Part shown: piece after piece, positions 1-8,450 of the stretch | Numbering within the stretch: the stretch's first letter is position 1 | Layout: every line of letters begins with the position of its first letter | DNA from: Enterococcus haemoperoxidus ATCC BAA-382 | GTDB lineage: Bacteria; Bacillota; Bacilli; Lactobacillales; Enterococcaceae | Assembly (NCBI RefSeq): GCF_000407165.1 | Contig: NZ_KE136480.1 | Location: 372,001 to 436,000 of the forward strand | DNA length: 64,000 nucleotides | Direction: 5' to 3' | Translations under genes and position numbers: made by a program | Notes under the pieces: model-generated | Seen by the model: only the letters and a program-made list of their open reading frames with translations | The model's database searches: none | What the model was told of the DNA's origin: nothing

Positions 1-257
1 CTCTTTGATAGGTTCACCATTTTTTACTCTTCTGCTTTTATTATAAAAATCATGACAAATTGACAAAAATTTTACCACTCATTTCAGTCTACAATAATAG
101 CGCTAACATTTCAATAACGTATTTTAAAATTTATAGAACCATCATTCTCATTTTTACAATGAAAGTTGATTTTCTGCCATAAACATGCAACAATTCTTCT
201 ATATCAGAGTCACTGCTATAAGCTGACTCATCTTCAAATGTTAGGAGCAACTTTTTA

Positions 258-584
258 ATGATAAAAAAAGAAGAAATGCCGCTTTGCGATGTAGCAACGA
301 CAGTTCAATTGATTGGAAGTAAGTGGAAAACGTTGATCATTCGAGATCTAATAACAGGTCCAAAAAGAAATTCCGAATTAAAGCGATCGTTAAAAGGAAT
401 TTCTCAAAAGGTCTTAACTGATAGTCTTAACTCAATGATTCTAGATGGCATTGTAGAAAGAATCGATTTCCAAAAAGTGCCACCTCATGTTGAGTATCAA
501 TTAACCCCTTTAGGAGAAAGCTTATTGCCTGTCATTGAATCCATGAGACAGTGGGGACAATTTTATAAACAGCAGTTAGGATAG
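258..584 (+). CDS. HxlR-family winged-helix regulator
   Basis: A 108-residue protein that is essentially one winged-helix domain of the HxlR type. The N-terminal Cys (CDVATTVQLIGSKWK) followed by the recognition segment around LKGISQKVLTDSLNSM and the wing (VPPHVEYQLTPLGESL) are the family pattern. Family members act as dimeric DNA-binding regulators, often of a neighbouring oxidative or electrophile-stress gene. The next gene starts 90 bp downstream on the same strand behind its own promoter with an inverted repeat, so it is the likely target (inference). The start is preceded by GGAG. The first 250 bases of the window hold no convincing gene. Confidence 0.9.
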   Translation: MIKKEEMPLCDVATTVQLIGSKWKTLIIRDLITGPKRNSELKRSLKGISQKVLTDSLNSMILDGIVERIDFQKVPPHVEYQLTPLGESLLPVIESMRQWGQFYKQQLG

Positions 585-606
585 ATAGTTACAAATTAGT
601 GCCTAC

Positions 607-656
607 TTAACATTTTCAAAAAAGTTGTCTATACTTTATTACAGATAGCAACAACT
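607..656 (+). promoter_or_regulatory. Promoter with overlapping inverted repeat, candidate HxlR operator
   Basis: TTAACA (607-612), 17-base spacer and TATACT (630-635) form a good sigma-A promoter for the 675 gene. An inverted repeat, AGTTGT (623-628) and ACAACT (651-656) with inner CTAT/ATAG, overlaps the -10 and the start region, which is where a repressor would bind. Linking it to the HxlR protein upstream is inference. Confidence 0.5.
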
Positions 657-674
657 ATTAAGGAGGAGTTTTAA

Positions 675-1283
675 GTGAATACTGAATTTACACCAATTGA
701 AGCCGTTCATACCGCTGTTGAACAAACCATACTAAATGGCGAGCCCGTTTTAAGAGTTGTAAAAAAAGATAAAATTATGGAATTTGACGAAAATACGTAT
801 GCTAAACTAAACAACTTAACTTTTCATAACGGAACAATCGAAGTGAAAATGTTAAGCCGCTTATTGCCAGATGCACCAGATTTTGCGCGAGGATTTATCG
901 GTATTGCCTTTCGGATCAATCATGACGATACCAATTTTGAATCTTTCTACGTAAGACCAACAAATGGTCGCATAGATGATCCGGTTAGAAAAAATCGTGG
1001 GGTGCAATATTTTTCCTATCCTAAATACACCTTTGACTATTTCCGAAATCTTGGCATTACTGATTTTGAGGGTCCAGCTGATATTGGACTAGATGAATGG
1101 ATCAGCTTAAAAGTAGTGATCGATGGAGCTCGTGGAGAGTTTTATTTGAACGATAGTGAAGAACCCGTATTGGTAGTGGAGAATATGAAACATGGTGCTG
1201 ATGCTAAAGGTGGGATTGGTTTCTTTGTTGATATTGGGACAGAAGCATTCTTCAAAGAGTGGAAGATTACAGCAATTGATTAG
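675..1283 (+). CDS. Concanavalin-like/LamG-fold protein of unknown function
   Basis: A 202-residue protein without signal peptide or membrane segment. The pattern of alternating strands (FHNGTIEVKM, FARGFIGIAFRI, FYVRPTNGR, WISLKVVIDGARGEFYLND, GGIGFFVDIGTEAFFKEW) is that of a concanavalin/laminin-G-like jelly roll, as in DUF1080-type proteins. Start is GTG at 675, chosen because AGGAGG lies 8 bases upstream. It probably is controlled by the HxlR protein encoded just before it. No catalytic residues can be assigned and the substrate is unknown. Confidence 0.75.
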   Translation: MNTEFTPIEAVHTAVEQTILNGEPVLRVVKKDKIMEFDENTYAKLNNLTFHNGTIEVKMLSRLLPDAPDFARGFIGIAFRINHDDTNFESFYVRPTNGRIDDPVRKNRGVQYFSYPKYTFDYFRNLGITDFEGPADIGLDEWISLKVVIDGARGEFYLNDSEEPVLVVENMKHGADAKGGIGFFVDIGTEAFFKEWKITAID

Positions 1284-1290
1284 ATAAAAA

Positions 1291-1326
1291 GGATAAAACA
1301 AATAGTCGGTACTATTTGTTTTATCC
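1291..1326 (-). terminator. Convergent terminator, mainly for the LPxTG gene
   Basis: A 16-bp perfect stem (1291-1306 with 1311-1326) and 4-base loop. On the minus strand it is followed by a short T run, fitting termination of the adhesin gene; it also lies right after the plus-strand gene ending at 1283. Confidence 0.7.
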
Positions 1327-1339
1327 TCTATCCTATTGT

Positions 1340-3112
1340 TTATTTAGCGGTTCTTTTACGATTCAATACATATGCTCCAAACGTCGACATAATCACTGCC
1401 AAACCAGCAACCATACCAACATAGCTATCTTCGCTACCGGCTTTAGGTAATTGTGCTTTTGATTGAGCTTTAGAAGCCTTCAAAAGTACTTTATCAGCTT
1501 TTGGTTGTTTCTTTTCTTCTTTGACTGGTATCATTTCACCTTCTGCATGCCCATTTGGTTTAATATCCTCTTTTACAGGCTTGTCTTGGTCTACCTCTTT
1601 ACCAGAAATCGCCGGTTCTAATGATGGTACTTCTGTTACTTTCACCGTTTCTGGTTCAATTGGTTTGATTTCTTCTAACTCAGTTGATTCATCGTCGATT
1701 GTTTCGACTTGTTCATCAACGTAGATTTCTGGGCGTTCTTCTTTGGCTTCATTTAGCTCTTCTTCTTGGCTTTCTTTCGCCTTTTCTTCCTCGATCGGTT
1801 GGATCTCTCCTAATTCTCCTGATTCATCTTCGATGATTTCAGTTTGTTCACCAACATAGATTTCGGGTTGCTCTTCTTTTGCTGTATTTAGCTCTTCTTC
1901 TTGGCTTTCTTTTGCCTTTTCTTCCTTGATCGGTTGGATTTCTCCTAATTCTCCTGATTCATCTTCGATGATTTCAGTTTGTTCACTAACATGGATTTCG
2001 GGTTGCTCTTCTTTTGCTGTATTTAGCTCTTCTTCTTGGCTTTCTTTCGGTTGCTCTGGATCAAACGATGTGATTTCTTCTAACTGACCGGATTCATCTT
2101 CAATGATTTCTTCTTGTTCGATCGGTTCTTTGATTTGTTCATTTTCATCGCCAGTCGCATTTCCATCCAAAAAGATATTCTTCACTTGATGAGTTGCAAC
2201 TTCGTTGATTGCTTTTTCATAATAAAGTTGGTACTCGATTTGACAATCGTTGGTAAAGTTCGCTTGTTTTTTCCCAGCTTCTGTTATCGTTGCTGTGTAC
2301 ATGATTGAAAATGAAGTCAAACGCGCTTTTTCGCGATAAAGACGAATCACAAAAGCATTATCTGCTCCAAATTCAACTGTACCATATCGCTGATTTTCAA
2401 ACTCTTCCAAACTTAATGTTGATTGACCTAAATAGTTATCGATAGTAAACATAAAACTATCTTTATTTAATACTTGGCCACCACCTGATTTATCTGTCAG
2501 CACGATGTCATTACCTAATTCACTTTTATTCAAATTTGCATTTAAAAACCAACGGATTTGACCTGATTTCCCTAATAGGTCTCCTGTTTTATAAAAGAAA
2601 GGTTTCTCACCTTCCACACCACCGCCGGTATGTCCTTTAATCACAATATTTGGTACAGTGATTGATGTACCTAAGTTTGCAGGTATCTCTTTTACTGTAT
2701 TTTCTGCAACATTTTTTACACGCACGCCAAATGTAAATTCACCTCGGACACGATCAAGCTGGTCCACTTTCTCGTTAAATGTAGCAATTACTTTATCTTT
2801 ATAAACACGGACTATTCCTAATCCATTTAAATTAATTTCTCGTGGTACGCTGTCAGAATCTGCAAGACCTTCTAGCTCTTTTGGTAATGTTAAAGTCAAT
2901 GTATCTCCAGCTTTTAACTTTGTATCAGATTTTTCACTGAAGTTTACCCGAATAGAGGTAAGTTCGCCATCTGACAATTCTGTTTTATCAAAATGAATCG
3001 AATCAACAAATCCTCCACTATTTAATTCTGCCGCCAATGACTGTTCACTAAAACCAACTAATCCTAAAAACCCTACAAACATTACTACACACCATGATAA
3101 TTTCTTTAACAT
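1340..3112 (-). CDS. LPxTG-type cell-wall anchored adhesin with acidic repeats
   Basis: A 590-residue surface protein. Residues 1-28 are a signal peptide ending near SLAAE. Residues about 30-315 look like two Ig-like adhesin domains of the collagen/fibrinogen-binding MSCRAMM sort (FDKTELSDGELTSIRVNFSE opens the first). Residues about 332-488 are tandem 45-residue, very Glu-rich repeats with core EIIEDESGELGEI. A Lys/Glu stalk follows, then the sorting signal LPKAG at 555-559, a hydrophobic segment and the basic tail NRKRTAK. LPKAG is a variant of LPxTG. Sortase would attach it to peptidoglycan. The ligand is not known; adhesin function is by family resemblance. It is monocistronic, with its own terminator and about 200 bp of upstream spacer. 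Confidence 0.85.
   Translation of the reverse strand: MLKKLSWCVVMFVGFLGLVGFSEQSLAAELNSGGFVDSIHFDKTELSDGELTSIRVNFSEKSDTKLKAGDTLTLTLPKELEGLADSDSVPREINLNGLGIVRVYKDKVIATFNEKVDQLDRVRGEFTFGVRVKNVAENTVKEIPANLGTSITVPNIVIKGHTGGGVEGEKPFFYKTGDLLGKSGQIRWFLNANLNKSELGNDIVLTDKSGGGQVLNKDSFMFTIDNYLGQSTLSLEEFENQRYGTVEFGADNAFVIRLYREKARLTSFSIMYTATITEAGKKQANFTNDCQIEYQLYYEKAINEVATHQVKNIFLDGNATGDENEQIKEPIEQEEIIEDESGQLEEITSFDPEQPKESQEEELNTAKEEQPEIHVSEQTEIIEDESGELGEIQPIKEEKAKESQEEELNTAKEEQPEIYVGEQTEIIEDESGELGEIQPIEEEKAKESQEEELNEAKEERPEIYVDEQVETIDDESTELEEIKPIEPETVKVTEVPSLEPAISGKEVDQDKPVKEDIKPNGHAEGEMIPVKEEKKQPKADKVLLKASKAQSKAQLPKAGSEDSYVGMVAGLAVIMSTFGAYVLNRKRTAK
1649..2119 (-). repeat. Tandem 135-bp coding repeats in the adhesin
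   Basis: About three and a half units of 45 codons. The two central units (about 1817-1951 and 1952-2086) are almost identical at DNA level, while the outer ones have drifted. This pattern suggests recent unit duplication and makes the region prone to length change by slippage or recombination. Confidence 0.85.
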
Positions 3113-3282
3113 CTTTTATACATCATCCCTTTCTCTGATTGATATAGACCAATATGTATTCTTTATCGCTTTTTTAAATAGCAACTTTTCTGATGTTAAA
3201 CAAAAAGTAAATCTGTGTCAAATCATATACATTTTAGATTAAATTATGATGATTTCGACTCATAATGCATGATTTTGTATAA

Positions 3283-3315
3283 AAAAAAGCCAGCTGATCA
3301 TTTAGCGGCTTTTTT
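3283..3315 (-). terminator. Terminator of the Rep-like gene
   Basis: AAAAAAGCC and GGCTTTTTT arms with inner GCT/AGC pairs and one bulged A. It lies at the 3' end of the minus-strand gene ending at 3314, so the stop codon region is within the hairpin. Confidence 0.65.
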
Positions 3316-3997
3316 ACTGCTTCGCTCTATCAAATTTAAAAACATATCCTTCTACTTTATTTCCTTGCGTTTTGCTATATTTTTTTTCAACAAACAAATG
3401 ATCAAAATACTTATTTAACTCTTCAAGTGCTGGCTTTAAAATCTTTTGATCGATCTGACCTACTTGATAATTTTTGGGAATTCCAAGTAAAAAAAACAGC
3501 GTTTCAATCTGTACTTCCCAATTACCTTTTTGCTCAAATTGCTTCAATAAACGATATAAATTCTTAGAATACTTCTTTTTTAAAGAAATAAATTCTTCTA
3601 ATGAAAAACACGTAGCATTCGTATTCACCTGATTCAAAAGACAAGTGAATTTTGGATTAAATTGCGCTTCAATTGCTTTTTCTTTTTCGAGAAATTTAAT
3701 ATCCCTAAAAATAGCAAAGCTTTCCAGTCCAATTTGTTCATCATCCGTATACAAATGGACATACTCAGAATCAATCAACTTTTGATGCATGCTCTTTAAA
3801 TCCTTCAAGAAACGAATAGTAGAGGTTGATTTATAGTTTGCTAAACGTTTTAGATCGTCCCAAGTTAGATAAATTTGTTTATGTTCTATTTCTTTTGTTT
3901 TACTTAAAATAGCGAAAAACAGATTAAATTCGTTAGCGTTAAAAGCGCCAAATGAGACTGTATTCAACTCATTTTTATATTTTACATAATCGTTCAT
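3314..3997 (-). CDS. RepB/Rep_3-type plasmid replication initiator, chromosomal relic
   Basis: A 227-residue protein with the two winged-helix layout of Rep_3 initiators. The opening YKNELNTVSFGAFNANEFNL, the segment WDDLKRLANY, and the C-terminal winged helix (FISLKKKYSKNLYRLLKQF, then LGIPKNYQV and LKPALEELNKYFDH) match that family. In plasmids it binds iterons and starts replication. Here the neighbours are ordinary genes, and I see no iteron array in the 258 bp upstream, no partition and no mobilisation genes. It is therefore likely left over from a plasmid integration. The reading frame is intact, with no obvious internal deletion. Confidence 0.75.
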   Translation of the reverse strand: MNDYVKYKNELNTVSFGAFNANEFNLFFAILSKTKEIEHKQIYLTWDDLKRLANYKSTSTIRFLKDLKSMHQKLIDSEYVHLYTDDEQIGLESFAIFRDIKFLEKEKAIEAQFNPKFTCLLNQVNTNATCFSLEEFISLKKKYSKNLYRLLKQFEQKGNWEVQIETLFFLLGIPKNYQVGQIDQKILKPALEELNKYFDHLFVEKKYSKTQGNKVEGYVFKFDRAKQ

Positions 3998-4255
3998 CTT
4001 TATGCTCGCTTTCTACGTTTAGATTGAACGTCATTATAATCAGTTTGTTTTCAAAAAGCAAGCTGAAATACAAAAAAGTACTGATTGATCTTTAGAAAAC
4101 ATAAAATCCCCAAAAATCAAACAGGCTAAAAAGCCTTGTTTCATCTAGCTTTCGATCCTCTTGATGTGTCATCCAAATTTTATTTGCACAGACATAGCTT
4201 AACAATGGTGCTATTCTTTTGTTGTAATTCAAAACACAATGGAAGGATGTTTTTT

Positions 4256-4975
4256 ATGAGTAAATCAATTATTATCGTAGGTGCAGGTCCAGGAGTTGGC
4301 TATGAAACGGCAAAAAAATATGGTAATGAAGGCTATAAAGTTGGTCTGATCAATATTTTAGAACCTGTTTTAGTCGAATTAAAAGATGAATTAGAGCAAG
4401 AAGGAATCACAGTCTATTACGAACCAGCAGACGCAAGTAATACAGAAGAGTTAAATAGAGCAATCGACCGATTAGTTCAACAACTTGGTAGTTTAACTAC
4501 GTATTTCTATAATGTGCCAGGTCCATTAGGTAAGTCTTATATGCCGATGCTGGATGCACCAGAATCCTTATTCTCTTTATTTTTACAATTAAGAGTAACG
4601 TCTGTCCTAAGTTCTGTGCAGCATGTACTACCTTATTTGGAAGAAAGTCACGGTTCTGTTTTGATTTCTAGCGGTCAATCTGACCGTATTGCTTATCCAT
4701 ACACTGGTATCATGGGGACAGCTCAAGCAGCGTTGAAAATGTTGATGACCCATTTGAGTCAAGAACTAAAAGAAAAAGATATTTTTGTGGGCTACTTTCC
4801 ATTAGACAATCCACCAGTTATCACAGATGAGAAAAAAGAGGCAAAACGGGAAGATTTACCTGGCAGCTTTGAATTAACGAAAGAAATGCGAATCACTGCT
4901 AAAGACGTAGCGGAAGAAATTTTTAAAGAAGATGCACTTAGAGAAAACTTTGATGTTCGGATCAAAAAATCTTAA
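4256..4975 (+). CDS. Short-chain dehydrogenase-like protein with altered active site
   Basis: A 239-residue Rossmann protein. The dinucleotide motif GAGPGVG follows the first beta strand (SKSIIIVGAGPGVGYETAKK). The segment SSGQSDRIAYPY keeps the catalytic Ser region. Where the family has YxxxK before AAL, this protein reads MGTAQAAL, so the Tyr and Lys are Met and Gln. NAD(P) binding is plausible but classical SDR catalysis is doubtful. The start at 4256 is chosen because GGAAGG lies 9 bases upstream; the frame is open further upstream to 4136, but that part is not protein-like. Confidence 0.8.
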   Translation: MSKSIIIVGAGPGVGYETAKKYGNEGYKVGLINILEPVLVELKDELEQEGITVYYEPADASNTEELNRAIDRLVQQLGSLTTYFYNVPGPLGKSYMPMLDAPESLFSLFLQLRVTSVLSSVQHVLPYLEESHGSVLISSGQSDRIAYPYTGIMGTAQAALKMLMTHLSQELKEKDIFVGYFPLDNPPVITDEKKEAKREDLPGSFELTKEMRITAKDVAEEIFKEDALRENFDVRIKKS

Positions 4976-5000
4976 TATTCACACAATTCTATTATCAAAA

Positions 5001-5039
5001 GATGCTGGGACATAACTCTGCGAGTCATATCTCAGCATC
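5001..5039. repeat. Long imperfect hairpin after the SDR gene
   Basis: GATGCTGGGACATAACTC pairs with the reverse complement ending in CAGCATC over 18 positions with two mismatches and a 3-base loop. No T run follows on the plus strand. TGGGACATAA-containing palindromes are a style of dispersed intergenic repeat in Firmicutes; membership in such a family is inference. The remaining spacer to 5208 shows nothing else. Confidence 0.5.
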
Positions 5040-5208
5040 AAGCAATCTGAATAAACGGTGGAATCAAAAGCAACTCCTTTTTATTGCTTAAAAACATAAC
5101 GAAGTATGCGTTGATGTTGCACAGTACTTACTGCGGTCTCGGAGTTCGACACTTCTTCCCTAACCTCTTTGCTATTAAAATACTACATAAGAAAGAAGTA
5201 TATAATCA

Positions 5209-6210
5209 ATGACAATGAAAAAATTAGCTCTCTCCGTTTTAAATCTTGTTTCAGTCCGCGAAGGTCAATCAAATCAGGAAGCTATCGAAGATATGGTTGA
5301 TTTAGCACGCTATACAGAACACTTAGGTTATAAACGATATTGGATTGCAGAACATCATAATATCAATGGTACAATCAGTTCAGCAACCTCAATGCTGATC
5401 AATCACACGTTAGAACATACAACAACAATTCGCGTCGGCTCTGGCGGTGTGATGCTGCCAAATCACTTCCCGTTAGTCGTAGCAGAACAATTCGGTACAT
5501 TAGAAACGATCCACCCAAACCGTGTAGATCTAGGTTTAGGACGTGCCCCTGGCGCTGACCCACATACAGGGAACGCTTTACGAAGAGCACTTTTGAATGG
5601 TGTCGATACTTTTCAAGATGACATTACTGAATTATTACGTTATTTCGGCCCAGAAGAAAAACAAGGAGAAATAAAAGCTTATCCAGCTGTTGGTACCAAT
5701 GTTCCTCTCTACATTTTAGGTTCATCTACTAGCTCAGCAAAATTAGCAGCAAAACTAGGTTTACCCTATTCATTTGCCGGACATTTCCCAAATAATAACA
5801 TAAGTGCTGCACTTGCTACATATAGGAATGAATTCCAACCATCTGATTATCTCGATAAACCTTACATTATAATGGCTCTAAATGTCATTGCAGCTGAAAC
5901 AGATGAAGAGGCGCAACATGAATTAACAACAATGCAACAGATGTATCTTTACGCCATTAGAAATCAAATCCAACCTTTAAAATCTCCAGTAGCTTCTATG
6001 GATGGTTTATGGAGTCCGATGGAAAAACAATATGTAGATTCACTATTCGGTTTGACTTTACTTGGAAATAAAGAATCCTTAAAACCACAATTACAACTCT
6101 TTCAACAACACTTCCAAGTAGACGAAATCATGGCTGCTAGTTATCTATATGATTTTGATAAACAAAAAAATTCGTTTAGGGTGTTGAAAGAAGCAGTAGA
6201 GGCGTTATAG
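5209..6210 (+). CDS. LLM-class flavin-dependent oxidoreductase
   Basis: A 333-residue luciferase-like monooxygenase family protein. The barrel pattern of the family is visible: LSVLNLVSVREGQS at the start, DLARYTEHLGYKRYWIAEHHN (family signature around AEHH), RVGSGGVMLPNHFPLVVAEQF, and RVDLGLGRAPG. Such enzymes use reduced flavin to oxidise small substrates; the substrate cannot be told from sequence. Start could be 5209 or 5215 (MTMKK); the upstream AAGAAAG is a weak ribosome binding site. It is monocistronic, closed by a strong hairpin at 6267-6312. Confidence 0.9.
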   Translation: MTMKKLALSVLNLVSVREGQSNQEAIEDMVDLARYTEHLGYKRYWIAEHHNINGTISSATSMLINHTLEHTTTIRVGSGGVMLPNHFPLVVAEQFGTLETIHPNRVDLGLGRAPGADPHTGNALRRALLNGVDTFQDDITELLRYFGPEEKQGEIKAYPAVGTNVPLYILGSSTSSAKLAAKLGLPYSFAGHFPNNNISAALATYRNEFQPSDYLDKPYIIMALNVIAAETDEEAQHELTTMQQMYLYAIRNQIQPLKSPVASMDGLWSPMEKQYVDSLFGLTLLGNKESLKPQLQLFQQHFQVDEIMAASYLYDFDKQKNSFRVLKEAVEAL

Positions 6211-6266
6211 TTTTTCTTGTTAAAAAGAAAAATGCATGTGTTATTTGCGGCTACAATTGCCACATT

Positions 6267-6312
6267 AAAAAAGACTATAAACGGCGAACAAGCTGTTTAT
6301 AGTCTTTTTTTT
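6267..6312. terminator. Bidirectional terminator
   Basis: AAAAAGACTATAAAC pairs with GTTTATAGTCTTTTT around a 12-base loop, with A and T runs on either side. It lies between the convergent genes ending at 6210 and 6315. Confidence 0.85.
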
Positions 6313-6314
6313 GA

Positions 6315-7181
6315 TCACTCTTTACTTTGACCTTTCGACAAGAGCTCAATCAACTGTTGTTGCTGTTCAAGAACTTCTACCAATCGTTCGTTCACTTCTA
6401 TTTGACGGTTCTTTTTTGTCCGTTGCAATTTTGATTCTGCCCATTGACTATTTTTAAGGAGGCGAAGCCCTTCAATCATGTGACCGCCTAAAATAATTAC
6501 AATGGCGGTACTACTTAATCCAACTAGCCAATTTTTCAAGACAAGCAACTGCTCCCAAGTTTGTTGTACCAAATCAGGAATTTCTGCGATGTTTCTGGTT
6601 GTTTGAATCAGTGCTTTCAATTGCTCTACCAATGATATTACACTTGGAATCATCTGATCTAAAGTAAACGTAGAATGCTGAAAAATATCTGAAAGTTTTT
6701 GATGAAAGCGATTGAGTTCCTCTAAACTCAAACGATGGATACGTCCCTCAATCACCGTATATGTTTGATACGTTTCCATTGCCATTTTAGTTAATAACGT
6801 TAAAAGAGCAATCACTAAAAATAAATAACCGACCACTACTAGTTTTTCGCTCAAATGCCACTGATCATTTTTTCTTAATTGCCATAAAAAATACCCAATC
6901 AGTGCTAATCCAACGAACACAATAATGCTCTGGATAATAACGAGTATAGTCAAATTAGTTACTACCTGATTGAGCTTGACTGAAAAAGCTGTTTGCCAAT
7001 CTTCAGATGAAAAAAAAGTCAATACATTACTGACTGTGATTCGAAAAGATTTTCGAATGATGTTTTCAATAAAACCTCGCTGATTGATCACCATAAAAAG
7101 TAATACAGCAAGGTAACTCAGACTACTCAAATGAACAAGCCCTCTTAAAGGAACTCTTTTAGTAAAACGTTCTTCCTCCAC
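6315..7181 (-). CDS. Four-TM membrane protein of unknown function
   Basis: I do not recognise the family. The 288-residue protein has hydrophobic segments near the N-terminus (SSLSYLAVLLFMVI), then IIQSIIVFVGLALIGYFLW, VVVGYLFLVIALLTLL, and a fourth, GLSSTAIVIILGG. Between TM3 and TM4 is a long amphipathic, coiled-coil-like stretch (RIHRLSLEELNRFHQKLSDI onward), and the tail is Gln-rich (EVLEQQQQLIELL). The start is set at GTG 7181 because GAGGGGG lies a few bases upstream; an ATG at 7223 in frame lacks such a site. It stands alone. Confidence 0.6.
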   Translation of the reverse strand: MEEERFTKRVPLRGLVHLSSLSYLAVLLFMVINQRGFIENIIRKSFRITVSNVLTFFSSEDWQTAFSVKLNQVVTNLTILVIIQSIIVFVGLALIGYFLWQLRKNDQWHLSEKLVVVGYLFLVIALLTLLTKMAMETYQTYTVIEGRIHRLSLEELNRFHQKLSDIFQHSTFTLDQMIPSVISLVEQLKALIQTTRNIAEIPDLVQQTWEQLLVLKNWLVGLSSTAIVIILGGHMIEGLRLLKNSQWAESKLQRTKKNRQIEVNERLVEVLEQQQQLIELLSKGQSKE

Positions 7182-7299
7182 AAAATCCCCCTCAATTCGA
7201 TAATCGAATAAAATATAAATCAATCATAGTATTATAACAAAAAAGTCGATACTAATACATTTATCCAAAACTTCTCCTATCGAAATCTTTATACAATTT

Positions 7300-7419
7300 A
7301 TTTGATTATAATTTTAAACTACGTTAAACTTTTAGAAAGTTCACTTTAACTTAAATTATTCTATAATATTATTTTTTAGATATGGCTTTTATTTTATAAA
7401 AAAGAGGGAGCGATAATCG
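7300..7419 (+). repeat. Upstream region duplicated before both bile-salt-hydrolase copies
   Basis: About 120 bases up to the start codon recur at about 10333-10452 with few changes, including ACTACGTTAAACTTTTA, AAGTTCACTTTAACTTA and the ribosome-binding AAAAAAGAGGGAGCG. With the shared coding ends this shows a gene duplication that included the promoter. Confidence 0.85.
7340..7367 (+). promoter_or_regulatory. Promoter of the choloylglycine hydrolase gene
   Basis: TTCACT (7340-7345), 16-base spacer, TATAAT (7362-7367). GTTAAA and TTTAAC half-sites (around 7323-7350) flank the -35 and could be a regulator site; they are retained in the second copy, where the -10 has degenerated. Confidence 0.5.
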
Positions 7420-8418
7420 ATGTGTACAAGTATTACAATGACAACGAAAGACCAACATGTTTTACTGGCAAGAACAATGGATTTTGCAGTTGTTCTGGAG
7501 GCCGAACCAACGTTTATTCCACGGAATAAATTTGCATTTGTTAATGACGAAAATGATGATCGTAAAAATGATTATGCCTTTGTAGGAATGGCGCGGCAAG
7601 TAGATGACGGACACTTTGTTTTTGCCGATGGCTTAAATGAAAAAGGACTTTCCTGCGCAGCCCTCTACTTTTCAGGTTATGCTGGCTATAATAGTCAAGA
7701 TACTTCTAAAAAATATACTTTAGCACCGCATGATGTTGCCCCATTTGTACTTTCTACTTGTTCAACTATTGAAGAAGTAACACGTACAATGGAAAATGCG
7801 CAGGTTGAAAATACAGCGCTAGATTTCTTAGGAATCGTCCTACCGCTTCATTGGGTCATCACGGATAAAACTGGGAAAAGCATTGTCATTGAATATACAG
7901 AACAAACATTACACATTCATGAAAATACGATCGGTGTTATGACAAATAGCCCTGATTACAAGTGGCACACAACGAATTTAAGAAATTATATTGGGCTTCA
8001 ACCTGAACAGAAAACAGAAGTTCATTTAAAGGATATGGTGATGAAACCTTTTGGTGAAGGTGCTGGTGCATTTGGTCTTCCAGGTGATTTTACTCCACCA
8101 TCAAGATTTGTCAGAGCAGCCTTCTTGAAAGCTTGCTTACAAGATGTTCAAACGGAGTTAGACGGTGTTACGTCTATGTTTCATGTGCTTGCTAATGTCG
8201 ATATCCCTAAAGGTGTTGTAAAAACAACGCAAGCTTATGATTATACTCAATATACTTCTGTTATGGTAAATAGTTCATTGAATTATTATTATAAGACATA
8301 CAATAATCAGCGTATCCGATGTATCCAATTAGAAAATGAAGATTTTGATGCGATTTCTGGTAAAATCTGGTCTAGTGGTGATTCGGAAGATATATTGTAT
8401 CGAAATTGTAAAAAATAA
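7420..8418 (+). CDS. bsh: Choloylglycine hydrolase family (bile salt hydrolase / penicillin V acylase type)
   Basis: A 332-residue Ntn hydrolase. Met1 is followed by Cys2 (MCTSITM), the nucleophile exposed after Met removal. LARTMDF supplies the conserved Arg/Asp region, FADGLNEKGLSCAALYF and NSPDYKWH the conserved Asn/Asp patches, and SRFVRAAF the later conserved Arg. Bile salt hydrolases cleave the amide bond of glycine- or taurine-conjugated bile acids in the cytoplasm. Choice between bile salts and penicillin V cannot be made from the motifs. GAGGGAG lies before the ATG. A partial copy follows 2 kb downstream. An IS remnant is inserted 32 bp after the stop. Confidence 0.88.
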   Translation: MCTSITMTTKDQHVLLARTMDFAVVLEAEPTFIPRNKFAFVNDENDDRKNDYAFVGMARQVDDGHFVFADGLNEKGLSCAALYFSGYAGYNSQDTSKKYTLAPHDVAPFVLSTCSTIEEVTRTMENAQVENTALDFLGIVLPLHWVITDKTGKSIVIEYTEQTLHIHENTIGVMTNSPDYKWHTTNLRNYIGLQPEQKTEVHLKDMVMKPFGEGAGAFGLPGDFTPPSRFVRAAFLKACLQDVQTELDGVTSMFHVLANVDIPKGVVKTTQAYDYTQYTSVMVNSSLNYYYKTYNNQRIRCIQLENEDFDAISGKIWSSGDSEDILYRNCKK

Positions 8419-8450
8419 CCTATTAAAAAGAGCCCTACACCACTAAATAT

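Noticed and set aside
133-250. Open minus-strand frame ending near 133 (segment DESAYSSDSDIEELLHVY)
   Set aside because: It has no ATG start or ribosome binding site and continues opposite the HxlR gene; composition alone is not enough.
4119-4141. Hairpin AAACAGGCT/AGCCTTGTTT upstream of the Rep-like gene
   Set aside because: No gene ends here on either strand, and the stem is short with a bulge; could be an old terminator but is not supported.
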